Notes under the pieces: generated by a model | Told to the model about the DNA's origin: nothing | What the model saw: only the letters and a program-made list of their open reading frames with translations | Databases searched by the model: none | Program-made: the position numbers and the translations under genes | From: a bacterium | GTDB taxonomy: Bacteria > JAMCPX01 | Length of the DNA: 8,572 bases | Assembly (NCBI GenBank): GCA_021800575.1 | Contig: JAJYYW010000040.1 | Coordinates: 1 to 8,572 of the forward strand | Direction: 5' to 3' | In this document: positions 1 through 6,365 of the stretch, in pieces | Layout: each line of letters begins with the position of its first letter | How positions within the stretch are numbered: the first letter of the stretch is position 1

Positions 1-730
1 CGATCTGTGTGAACTCGGGCTGGCGGTCTGCGCGCAGGTCCTCGTCCCTGAAGCACCGGGCTATCTGGAAATAACGGTCGAAGCCCGAAACCATGAGCAG
101 CTGCTTGAACAGCTGCGGAGACTGGGGCAGTGCGTAGAACTTGCCGGCGTTGAGCCTGCTCGGCACGAGGAAGTCACGCGCACCCTCGGGGGTGCTCTTC
201 GTCAGGATGGGGGTTTCCACGTCGAGAAAACCCTCCGCGTTGAGGAACTCCCGCACAAGGTTGGTGATCCGGTGGCGCAGGATCAGGTTGTTGCGCATCT
301 TCTCCCTGCGCAGGTCTATGTAGCGGTACTGGAGCCTGGTCGTTTCATCCACATCGACTTTTTCCTGTGCAACCGGGAAGGGCGGAGTCTTTGCCTCATT
401 CAGGATGCGGAGCTCGGCGACCTCGATTTCGTACAGGCCGGTCCTGATGTCCTTGTTCTCCGTGCCCTGCGGCCGCTCCCGGACGCGTCCCCTGACCAGG
501 ATGACATACTCGGGCTTGATCAGCTTTGCCTTTTCGTACGCCGGTTTGTCCGTCTCGGGATTGAACACGACCTGGACAAGGCCTTCCCGGTCCCTCAGAT
601 CCACAAAGATGAGCCCGCCGTGGTCCCGCCTCCGGTGAACCCAGCCCATCAGTACGACGTCGTTTCCGTTGTGCGCCGAAGAAATCTCCCCGCAATAACA
701 CGTCCTTTTTAATCCTCCAAGAAATTCCAT
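1..730 (-). CDS. aspS: Aspartyl-tRNA synthetase, N-terminal part (cut by window edge), probably non-discriminating
   Basis: Class II synthetase charging tRNA with aspartate in the cytoplasm. The 243 visible residues hold the N-terminal OB-fold anticodon-binding domain (about 1-110, [10 protein letters not shown] at 30-39), class II motif 1 (around 165-175, [11 protein letters not shown]), the QSPQ aspartate-site signature (203-206) and motif 2 ([14 protein letters not shown], 227-240). Bacterial AspRS is usually near 590 residues, so roughly 350 lie beyond the left edge. The start ATG at 730 is chosen because AAGGAG sits 5 nt upstream and the N-terminus then aligns with the family; an ATG at 735 is in another frame. 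His37 (in RDHGG) and Gly89 (in RPQG) match positions that, from memory, mark non-discriminating AspRS of the Pseudomonas type, where E. coli has Leu and Lys. Such an enzyme also makes Asp-tRNA(Asn), which GatCAB converts. Family identity is certain; the specificity is inferred. It is the last visible gene of the run, 11 bp after the SPOR gene. Confidence 0.97.
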   Translation of the reverse strand, partial: MEFLGGLKRTCYCGEISSAHNGNDVVLMGWVHRRRDHGGLIFVDLRDREGLVQVVFNPETDKPAYEKAKLIKPEYVILVRGRVRERPQGTENKDIRTGLYEIEVAELRILNEAKTPPFPVAQEKVDVDETTRLQYRYIDLRREKMRNNLILRHRITNLVREFLNAEGFLDVETPILTKSTPEGARDFLVPSRLNAGKFYALPQSPQLFKQLLMVSGFDRYFQIARCFRDEDLRADRQPEFTQI

Positions 731-735
731 ACCAT

Positions 736-741
736 CTCCTT
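736..741 (-). promoter_or_regulatory. Shine-Dalgarno site of aspS
   Basis: AAGGAG lies 5 nt before the ATG at 730 and directly abuts the TAG stop of the upstream SPOR gene (742-744). It fixes the aspS start and suggests that ribosomes ending on the SPOR gene could re-initiate here. Confidence 0.8.
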
Positions 742-1428
742 CTATTGACCGACCGTGATGACGCAGTTCCGGATCCCTTTTCTCTGCAGGGTCCGTTTTT
801 CGTACACCTGTGCCTGTTCGTGCGTTTCGAAATGCCCAACCTTCACCCGGTACAGTTTCTCGCCTCTCACGCTGATCGGCTCTATCCATGAATCCAGGCC
901 GTACTTCTTCCGCAGATCGGCGTGCAGCCGGTCTGCCTGCGACTGTTCCCGGAAGGCACCGCACTGGATGCTGAAGTTGCCCCGTGCGGGACGGACCGCA
1001 GCGCGACGCTCAAGGTTCTTTTTCTCCCTTATTTTTTTCTCCGTTTTTTTGACCGGGTGTGTCCGGGCCGCTGTGTGCTGACTGGGGGTCGTCAGGGACT
1101 TGTAGAAGGTAAGCTCGGTATGGCTTACGCCGGCAGTCGTCTGGGTCACGGTCCCGGCGCTCACCTGCTGGCCCTCCTGTGCTTCCGGGGTCATCCCCTG
1201 CCCCTGCTGCATGGTCTGCTGGGTGAAGACGACCGCGTTCTGCGGCATGGTCTCCTGCGGGGATACGCCTGCGATCCGGCGTTCCCTGATGCCCGCATTC
1301 TTTCCCAGCACAAAGCCTATGATAAAGACCAGCACAAGTATGACCAGGGATGAAACGATCAGCATGACAATTTGCTTATTGTCCAGCGTAACGTTGTACT
1401 TTGGTTTTATTCTTTCCATGTCTCTCAT
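742..1428 (-). CDS. SPOR-domain single-pass membrane protein
   Basis: This 228-residue protein has a short charged N-terminus (1-19), one strongly hydrophobic segment (about 20-42), a low-complexity Gln/Thr-rich linker (about 55-120), a basic Lys/Arg stretch (127-148) and a C-terminal SPOR domain (about 150-226, opening NFSIQCGAF and ending NCVITVGQ). SPOR domains bind glycan strands stripped of stem peptides at the division septum, so the protein should be anchored in the inner membrane with the SPOR domain in the periplasm. The sequence ELTFYKSL at 105-112 resembles a short motif I recall in SPOR proteins encoded next to argS in delta-type bacteria; that comparison is from memory. The start ATG at 1428 has AGGAGG 5 nt upstream; Met4 is a less likely alternative. 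It lies 37 bp after argS and 11 bp before aspS. It could be a DedD- or FtsN-like division protein, but the exact orthology cannot be told. Confidence 0.9.
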   Translation of the reverse strand: MRDMERIKPKYNVTLDNKQIVMLIVSSLVILVLVFIIGFVLGKNAGIRERRIAGVSPQETMPQNAVVFTQQTMQQGQGMTPEAQEGQQVSAGTVTQTTAGVSHTELTFYKSLTTPSQHTAARTHPVKKTEKKIREKKNLERRAAVRPARGNFSIQCGAFREQSQADRLHADLRKKYGLDSWIEPISVRGEKLYRVKVGHFETHEQAQVYEKRTLQRKGIRNCVITVGQ

Positions 1429-1433
1429 GTTTA

Positions 1434-1439
1434 CCTCCT
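1434..1439 (-). promoter_or_regulatory. Shine-Dalgarno site of the SPOR gene
   Basis: A full AGGAGG lies 5 nt before the ATG at 1428. It is the strongest ribosome binding site in the window and decides the start of the SPOR-domain protein. Confidence 0.8.
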
Positions 1440-1465
1440 CTTCGTCCCTGCCGGGCCTGTGTCAT

Positions 1466-3154
1466 TCACCGGGCGGGGTGTTCCTCCAGCTTCTCCATCT
1501 TTTCCGGAGCCGTTATACCGAGTAAATCCAGTGCATTTCTTAAAACAATTTTTACGGTTTTCATCAACAAAAGCCGTTGTTCCGTACCGGCATCGCTGTC
1601 AACGACCCGCGTGTCAGTATAGTATTTATGCAGTATGCCGACAAGTTCAATGAGATAGTGGGTCAGACGGTGGGGTTCCCGCCGGGCGGCGATATCGCCG
1701 ATGAGCCCCGGATACAGCAGGCAGTGGGACAACAGCCTTTTTTCCTGGGCGCTGAATACGTAGTCCCGCCGGTGCATCAGTGCGTCCACAGTCCAGCCAC
1801 GCGTGGCGGCAAAGCCGAAGATGCTTGCGATCCTCGCATGGGCGTACTGAACGTAAAAGACGGGGTTTTCCTGCGACTGCTTTTTGGCGAGCTCTATGTC
1901 GAACACGAGCTGGCTTTCATGGCTGCGCTGCAGGAAGAAGAACCGTACCGCATCGCCCCCCGCCTCGTCCACGAGGTCTTTCAGGGTTACATACTCGCCA
2001 GCGCGCTTGGACATGGCAACCGGCTTGTCGCCCCGCGTCAGCCGGACCATCTGGACAAACATCACCGCGAGGCGGTCGGGATCATAGCCGAGTGCGCTCA
2101 TGGCAGCTTTGACCCTCGGCAGGTACCCGTGGTGGTCGGCGCCCCAGATGTTGACGAGGTGATCGTAGCCCCGGCCGTACTTGTTCGCATGGTACGCAAT
2201 GTCCGATGCAAAGTAGGTGAGTTCCCCGGACTGTTTCTGGATCACCCGGTCTTTTTCGTCTCCGTACCGGGTCGATAAAAACCAGGTTGCCCCGTCTTCC
2301 TGTTTCACCGCACCACGCGCTGCAAGCCCTTCGATTGCCCGGCGGACGCTGCCGTCTTCGTACAGCTGTTTCTCGCTGAACCAGCGGTCAAACAGGATGT
2401 TAAAGTCCCCGAGCACCTGCCGTATCCCGGCCAGGACATGGTTGACGGCAAACTCCGTGATGTGCCGGATATGTTCTTCGTTGATGTCTGCGGCAGGGAG
2501 CGTGTCTGCAAGGGCGGTACTGATGTCGCGGATGTACCCGCCCTGGTACTCCCCGGGCCGTGACAACGGGATGTCGATGCTCCTGCTCCGGTAGTAATCA
2601 TTGAGCACGGAATACCCGAGGGACAGAACCTGGTTTCCCGCATCATTGATATAGTACTCGCGGGTGACCTCGTATCCCTGGGATACAAGAATGCGTGCCA
2701 GAACATCGCCGAGAACGGCTCCCCTGCCGTGCCCGACATGGATCGGACCCGTCGGATTGGCGCTGATGTACTCGAGCAGGACCCTGCGCCCGCTGCCGGC
2801 CGTGCTGCTGCCGTATCCGGTGCCTTTTTCCAGGACGGAGTCCAGGGCATCGTGCCAGAACGATTGTCTGAGCAAAAAGTTGATATGCCCCGGTTTCACG
2901 ACGTCGATCGTTTCAACGATACCCGCCGCTGTGTCCCGCAGGGTTGCTGCAACCGCCGCGGCAATTTCGAGCGGCGGCTGCTTCAGCACGGGTGCAAGAG
3001 CGAACGCAATGCCGCTCGTGAAGTCGCCCTGTGCAGGGTTCGGAGGAACGGTAACGACCGCCCGGGGAAGCAAAATTCCGGGGCCGGCGTACCCGGATGC
3101 TGCATCATTGATAAGGTTGAGAAGTGTATCTATCATGGTATCAGGGGAGAACAT
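1466..3154 (-). CDS. argS: Arginyl-tRNA synthetase
   Basis: Class I synthetase that charges tRNA(Arg) with arginine. At 562 residues it is full length for the bacterial family (about 550-590). The N-terminal additional domain covers about 1-115. The active-site stretch SANPTGPIHVGHGRGA (131-146) holds the HIGH-type motif as H139-V-G-H142. The sequence YFASDIAYHANK (314-325) and HHGY (341-344) follow. The KMSKS-equivalent loop is AMSKR (380-384), continued by AGEYVTL. A DALR-type helical anticodon-binding domain fills about 430-562. Alanine replaces the first Lys of KMSKS, which is not unusual because ArgRS loops vary. The start is uncertain: the ATG at 3154 is the first in frame after a stop four codons upstream, and Met7 (3136) is an alternative that fits usual family N-termini; neither has a clear Shine-Dalgarno site. 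It follows the small four-cysteine gene by 25 bp. Confidence 0.97.
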   Translation of the reverse strand: MFSPDTMIDTLLNLINDAASGYAGPGILLPRAVVTVPPNPAQGDFTSGIAFALAPVLKQPPLEIAAAVAATLRDTAAGIVETIDVVKPGHINFLLRQSFWHDALDSVLEKGTGYGSSTAGSGRRVLLEYISANPTGPIHVGHGRGAVLGDVLARILVSQGYEVTREYYINDAGNQVLSLGYSVLNDYYRSRSIDIPLSRPGEYQGGYIRDISTALADTLPAADINEEHIRHITEFAVNHVLAGIRQVLGDFNILFDRWFSEKQLYEDGSVRRAIEGLAARGAVKQEDGATWFLSTRYGDEKDRVIQKQSGELTYFASDIAYHANKYGRGYDHLVNIWGADHHGYLPRVKAAMSALGYDPDRLAVMFVQMVRLTRGDKPVAMSKRAGEYVTLKDLVDEAGGDAVRFFFLQRSHESQLVFDIELAKKQSQENPVFYVQYAHARIASIFGFAATRGWTVDALMHRRDYVFSAQEKRLLSHCLLYPGLIGDIAARREPHRLTHYLIELVGILHKYYTDTRVVDSDAGTEQRLLLMKTVKIVLRNALDLLGITAPEKMEKLEEHPAR

Positions 3155-3179
3155 GAATCGTGTTCACGGCACGATCGGT

Positions 3180-3377
3180 CTACGCGTGTTCCCGGCCTTT
3201 CGTAGGCGCGGGACCGGGAGGAGCATCCTGTCCGGCAGGTGCACTGCGTTTTTGCAACCGTACGTCAACGGTGTATTCGGGACACCGCAGACCGAGGTCC
3301 TCCGTGGAAGCGAACCGCTTCTGGCAGGTTTCCCGCCACGCACAGGTCAGACAGCTTTTTTGTTCTGCAAAGGTCAT
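3180..3377 (-). CDS. Small four-cysteine protein of unknown function
   Basis: A 65-residue protein whose N-terminal half looks like a folded unit: CLTCAWRETCQKRF (9-22) and then RCPEYTVDV (31-39). The four cysteines (9, 12, 18, 32) are spaced C-x2-C-x5-C-x13-C, which would suit one zinc ion or an Fe-S cluster. The C-terminal third (44-65) is Pro/Ala/Gly-rich and probably disordered. I judge it a real gene because it fills the gap between two certain genes (19 bp after the FabK-like stop, 25 bp before argS), shares their strand, has a weak GGGA site 8 nt before its ATG, and its Cys/Trp-rich head is unlike a random shadow frame. I recall similar short C-x2-C-AWR proteins in Desulfobacterota and Nitrospirota, usually annotated as hypothetical, but I have no search result. 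No function is proposed. Confidence 0.75.
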   Translation of the reverse strand: MTFAEQKSCLTCAWRETCQKRFASTEDLGLRCPEYTVDVRLQKRSAPAGQDAPPGPAPTKGREHA

Positions 3378-3378
3378 G

Positions 3379-3398
3379 TGTCTGTTCCCTGTCTGTTC
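3379..3398 (-). repeat. Tandem 9-bp direct repeat in the intergenic gap
   Basis: On the coding strand GAACAGACA occurs twice, separated by two G residues, giving an 11-bp period. The pair fills nearly the whole gap between the FabK-like stop codon (3397-3399, which it overlaps) and the start of the four-cysteine gene (3377). The weak ribosome binding site of the latter falls between and within the copies. It could be a slippage duplication or a binding site; nothing else supports either. Confidence 0.6.
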
Positions 3399-4356
3399 AT
3401 AATCCGTCCAGCGTACTGACGAGTGCCGGTGAACCTTCGACGATCTCCTGCAGGATTGCCCGTGCCGGCTGTACCGAGGTTATCATGCCCGCGATCTCGC
3501 CGCTCATCACCGAGCCGGTCTCGATATCCCCGTCCAGGGACGCAGCCCTGCTCCTGCCGGGGCCGATGAATGACAGGAGCTCCATCTCGCTGGTGCCCCT
3601 TTTTTCCAGCTCCATGACCTCGTCCGCGAGCCTGTTCCTGATGACCCTGACCGGCCTGCCGATGCTCATGCCGGTCAGGACCGTCGCATCGTCTCCTGCA
3701 TCGAGGATGGCTTTTTTAAAAGCAGGATGCACCGGTGTTTCCTCTGCAGCAACAAACCGCGTACCCATCTGGATACCCTGCGCGCCGAGGGCGCGCGCGG
3801 CGACAAATCCCCGGTGGTCGGCAATGCCGCCCGCGGCAACGACCGGAACGTGGACCGCATCGACGGTCTGGGGGACAAGTACCATCGTCGTTATGCCGAG
3901 CGGACTGTCGTGTCCCCCGGCCTCGATCCCCTCGGCCACGATGAAATCAACGCCCGCCTTGTCCGCCTTCAGGGCGAGCTTGACCGAGGGAACCACATGT
4001 CCCACGATTATGCCCGCGTCGTGAAGGGCGGCCGTAAACTTCGCCGGGCTTCCCGCAGAGGTAATGACAACGGAAAGCCTCGTTTCGAGTGCGGCCTGAA
4101 TCATGTCCGGAGCAAGGGGGTATATCAGCGGAACGTTGAGCCCGAACGGCTTTGCCGTCAGTGTCCTGGTTTTTTCTATCTCCCGGAGCAGGTCATCCTT
4201 TGTCTGGAACGACCCGCCGGCAAGCACACCGAGACCTCCTGCCCCGGACACGGCCGCGGCGAGGGGCGCATACGATACGTAGACCATGCCCCCCAGCAGG
4301 ACGGGGTACTCAATGCCCAGCAGGCGGCACAGCGGTGTGTCAAGGAGGGTACTCAC
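3397..4356 (-). CDS. FMN-dependent FabK/nitronate monooxygenase-family oxidoreductase
   Basis: A 319-residue TIM-barrel flavoprotein of the 2-nitropropane dioxygenase superfamily. Visible landmarks are the N-terminal GGMVYVSYAPLAAAVSGAGG (22-41), the catalytic-His signature EGIEAGGH (142-149, His149), the phosphate-binding AAGGI (174-178), QMGTRF (196-201) and a C-terminal GSVMSGEIAGMI (281-292). The last block, and the overall length near 320, resemble FabK, the FMN enzyme that reduces enoyl-ACP with NADH in the final step of fatty-acid elongation. Nitronate monooxygenases and NADH:quinone reductases share the same core, so the substrate is open. The start is a GTG whose GTGA overlaps the GMC stop by 4 nt, with AAGGAG 10 nt upstream. 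This coupling ties its production to the GMC oxidoreductase. No signal peptide is seen; it should be cytoplasmic. Family is certain, FabK function perhaps 50%. Confidence 0.92.
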   Translation of the reverse strand: MSTLLDTPLCRLLGIEYPVLLGGMVYVSYAPLAAAVSGAGGLGVLAGGSFQTKDDLLREIEKTRTLTAKPFGLNVPLIYPLAPDMIQAALETRLSVVITSAGSPAKFTAALHDAGIIVGHVVPSVKLALKADKAGVDFIVAEGIEAGGHDSPLGITTMVLVPQTVDAVHVPVVAAGGIADHRGFVAARALGAQGIQMGTRFVAAEETPVHPAFKKAILDAGDDATVLTGMSIGRPVRVIRNRLADEVMELEKRGTSEMELLSFIGPGRSRAASLDGDIETGSVMSGEIAGMITSVQPARAILQEIVEGSPALVSTLDGL

Positions 4357-5888
4357 GCGAAAAACGCTCCTTTATGGTCGGCGATGTACTGCGCGTTGCG
4401 CAGGGCAAACGACATGATCGTCACCTGCGGGTTCACCCCCAGGGATGTCGGGAAGATGCTTCCGTCCGAGATAAACAGGTTGTCGAGACCGTGCACCTTA
4501 CCGTACGAATTCACCACCGTGTGATCGCGGACCTCACCCATCCGGGCGGTACCCAGAGGATGGAAGGCCATCATCTCCACCGAGGTGACGGGGACCTTCT
4601 TCGTGAACAGCTGCGCCACATCGTCCGGGCTGGTGAATTCCCGGAAACCGAAAATGCCGGTGTTGACAGTCCTGGCCCCTGCAGCAAAGAATATCTCGGC
4701 TGCCAGGGCAATCCCCTTGACGAGTTTTTTGAAATCATGGGGATCGAAATGGTACGTGATGAACGGCCGCTTGTCGATGCCCACCTTGACGCTGCCGTAG
4801 GAATTTTTGTCCGATACCATGACGCCGAACGCAGCGAGATGATCGTAGCGGCGCGCGGCTTCCTTGTTCTCCTTGCCGATGGGGGCGAGGACTGGCAGGC
4901 CGATCTCCGGCGGGACAAAGATACCCTCGAGCATGATACCCTCGCTCGCGTACGCATCCACGTAGCTTCCCTGCGGCACGCCCTTGTACCCCTGGATGAT
5001 TTCGTCGAACAGAGCGGTCACCCGCACGGCAGGATGTATGGTCAGGTTTTTACCAAGCTCTGCATTCAGGCGGATGGAGTTCTTTTGGAGGATGTACGGC
5101 GAGTATATCGCACCCGCGGCGAGAACCAGGAGCTTCGGTGTGACACGCAGGTTAAACAGCCTGTTGCCGGTCTGCTCGTTGAGAATGCTCCCCTGTATCT
5201 TCGTTACCCTGCCTGCCTCGAGGGTGATGACTTCTGCTCGCGCGTTGGCATACACCCGCGCACCTTGTTCCAGTGCGGACGGGATAAAGTTCAGGTGGAC
5301 AGCCTGTTTCGCGTCGTGCGGACAGCCGAACGCGCACCTGCCGCACCCGTGGCAGTTGATCATGTTGTGCATCAGCATGCCGTTGCTCATCCCGAGCGCA
5401 TCCGCGCCCCGTTTAAACACGAGCCCGTTTTTGCCGAGCACCTCGGGGCTGACCCGGGTGACGTTTATCGTTTTCTCTACCTGCTCGAAAAACGGCTCCA
5501 TCTCTCTGGTCGAGGCGTTCTGCACGCCGAAGCGCTGCGCCCAGTCCCTGAGCACGCTGTCCGGCGTCCTGAAGCAGGTACCGGAATTGATGACCGTGGT
5601 CCCGCCGACCGCCTTTCCGAGGGGCAGGATGATGGGGTTTTTACCGAACGCGACGGTCGCTCCGTAGTCCCGGTAGAGTATCTTCATGGCGACAGCGGGT
5701 TTGTATGCGCTGTACCGATCCTTGGTATAGTATCCGCCCTCCTCGAGGACCACGACGTCGAGCCCTGCGCCGCTCAGAACGTCGGCCATGACCGCGCCTC
5801 CGGCACCCGAGCCTATGATACAGACATCCGGTGATTCCACCACATCTTTGGTTATATCGTTGTACGTATAGAGCATGGCATTAATCAT
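4353..5888 (-). CDS. GMC-family FAD oxidoreductase with a four-cysteine Fe-S-like motif
   Basis: A 511-residue flavoprotein of the glucose-methanol-choline family, expected to oxidise an alcohol group. The N-terminal Rossmann fold has GSGAGG (26-31) and a ribose-binding acidic pair (Glu49/Glu50). The GMC substrate-side block is GKAVGGTTVINSGTCF (91-106). The C-terminal active site has His443 in HPLGTARM and Asn486 in GVNPQVTI. Between them, NCHGCGRCAFGCP holds cysteines 179, 182, 185 and 189 (C-x2-C-x2-C-x3-CP), spaced as in a ferredoxin-like [4Fe-4S] site. Related Cys clusters occur in FAD-glucose dehydrogenase, and a similar Gly/Cys block occurs in long-chain alcohol oxidases (both from memory). 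No signal peptide or membrane segment is visible. The ATG at 5888 overlaps the upstream small-subunit stop by 8 nt; Met5 (5876) is the alternative, and neither has a clear ribosome site. The substrate is unknown, perhaps a sterol, a long-chain alcohol or a sugar. Confidence 0.93.
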   Translation of the reverse strand: MINAMLYTYNDITKDVVESPDVCIIGSGAGGAVMADVLSGAGLDVVVLEEGGYYTKDRYSAYKPAVAMKILYRDYGATVAFGKNPIILPLGKAVGGTTVINSGTCFRTPDSVLRDWAQRFGVQNASTREMEPFFEQVEKTINVTRVSPEVLGKNGLVFKRGADALGMSNGMLMHNMINCHGCGRCAFGCPHDAKQAVHLNFIPSALEQGARVYANARAEVITLEAGRVTKIQGSILNEQTGNRLFNLRVTPKLLVLAAGAIYSPYILQKNSIRLNAELGKNLTIHPAVRVTALFDEIIQGYKGVPQGSYVDAYASEGIMLEGIFVPPEIGLPVLAPIGKENKEAARRYDHLAAFGVMVSDKNSYGSVKVGIDKRPFITYHFDPHDFKKLVKGIALAAEIFFAAGARTVNTGIFGFREFTSPDDVAQLFTKKVPVTSVEMMAFHPLGTARMGEVRDHTVVNSYGKVHGLDNLFISDGSIFPTSLGVNPQVTIMSFALRNAQYIADHKGAFFA

Positions 5889-6291
5889 TGATCAGACATT
5901 CCGGGTGATACTGGATAGCCTCGGCAACAGTATCGTCCGAATAATACGACATCATGATGAGCATCTTGAGCAGCAGGAAGATATTGCGCTTGGAGAGTAT
6001 CCTGCTCTTTTCCCATCCCTGCAGGTAGCTCAACCGCTGATCCGGAGACATTTTTGTGAATCTGGTGAGCCGCGTTACCAGCGGCGCGTACTCTATCGCC
6101 GAGATGATCGCCCGTATGGCCTTCAACTGGAGCCTGCTCAAACCGTCGATATAATTGTCGAACAACAGGACAGGATCGACTGCCTGCGGATCAACGTCGA
6201 AGGCGCCGCCCGGGGGAATAATGGTCTCGGCTATGGCGCGCACGATGCTGTACATCTTTTGATCAAAGACCTTCAATTCTTTTACTGCCAT
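5881..6291 (-). CDS. Small partner protein, gluconate 2-dehydrogenase subunit 3-like
   Basis: A 136-residue, mostly helical protein. The features that suggest the gluconate 2-dehydrogenase subunit 3 family are an N-terminal helix ending in the AETIIPP turn (21-27), an acidic link with DNYIDGL (45-51), and the GWEKSR block (92-97) before a helix rich in Leu and Met (103-115) and a YY pair (116-117). Known members sit beside a GMC-type catalytic subunit and help it mature, fold or reach the membrane. This gene directly precedes and overlaps the GMC gene by 8 nt, which supports a two-subunit enzyme. Unlike the typical Tat-exported small subunit, it starts MAVKELKVF with no twin-arginine or hydrophobic leader, so the complex should stay in the cytoplasm. 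The start ATG at 6291 has AAGGAG 8 nt upstream. Family assignment is by pattern and neighbour, not by search. Confidence 0.8.
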   Translation of the reverse strand: MAVKELKVFDQKMYSIVRAIAETIIPPGGAFDVDPQAVDPVLLFDNYIDGLSRLQLKAIRAIISAIEYAPLVTRLTRFTKMSPDQRLSYLQGWEKSRILSKRNIFLLLKMLIMMSYYSDDTVAEAIQYHPECLIND

Positions 6292-6299
6292 GGGACGCT

Positions 6300-6305
6300 C
6301 TCCTT
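6300..6305 (-). promoter_or_regulatory. Shine-Dalgarno site of the small-subunit gene
   Basis: AAGGAG lies 8 nt before the ATG at 6291, within the 74-bp gap after folK (6292-6365). This gap is the longest in the window. Apart from this site I see no -35/-10 pair and no hairpin with a T-run in it, so translation of the redox genes starts anew here but transcription probably continues. Confidence 0.7.
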
Positions 6306-6365
6306 TTTGCTGGCTCCTTTATGGTGCTCACGTGTCCTGGTGCTGCGGTATCCGTTCGAACGCGC

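Noticed and set aside
380..384. Residues 380-384 of ArgRS (AMSKR) as a broken KMSKS loop, suggesting a pseudogene (residue numbers given here; gene at 1466-3154)
   Set aside because: ArgRS enzymes often deviate from KMSKS. The HIGH-type motif, the frame and the anticodon-binding domain are intact.
396..839. 147-residue minus-strand frame across the aspS start and the end of the SPOR gene
   Set aside because: It is out of frame with both recognisable proteins and its product is low-complexity Arg/Gly-rich. The overlapping MEFLGGL... frame is clearly AspRS.
2305..2850. 181-residue minus-strand frame inside argS
   Set aside because: It is a shifted shadow of the ArgRS frame, rich in Ser, Thr and Arg, with no motif. 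The ArgRS frame is continuous through the region, so no frameshift is needed.
4152..5834. 560-residue open frame on the plus strand, opposite the GMC and FabK-like genes
   Set aside because: It is antisense to two strongly supported enzymes, its translation is rich in Arg, His and Gly with no recognisable domain, and it spans the junction of the two genes. Codon bias on the real strand explains the missing stops.
5881..6291. Small-subunit gene as a cytochrome or Tat-exported protein
   Set aside because: There is no CxxCH motif and no twin-arginine leader in the frame or just upstream of the well-supported start.
6306..6358. Direct repeat AGCACC twice and the palindromes CACGTG and TTCGAA in the gap after folK
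   Set aside because: The elements are only 6 nt long, expected by chance, and form no stable hairpin or T-run, so I do not call an operator or a terminator.
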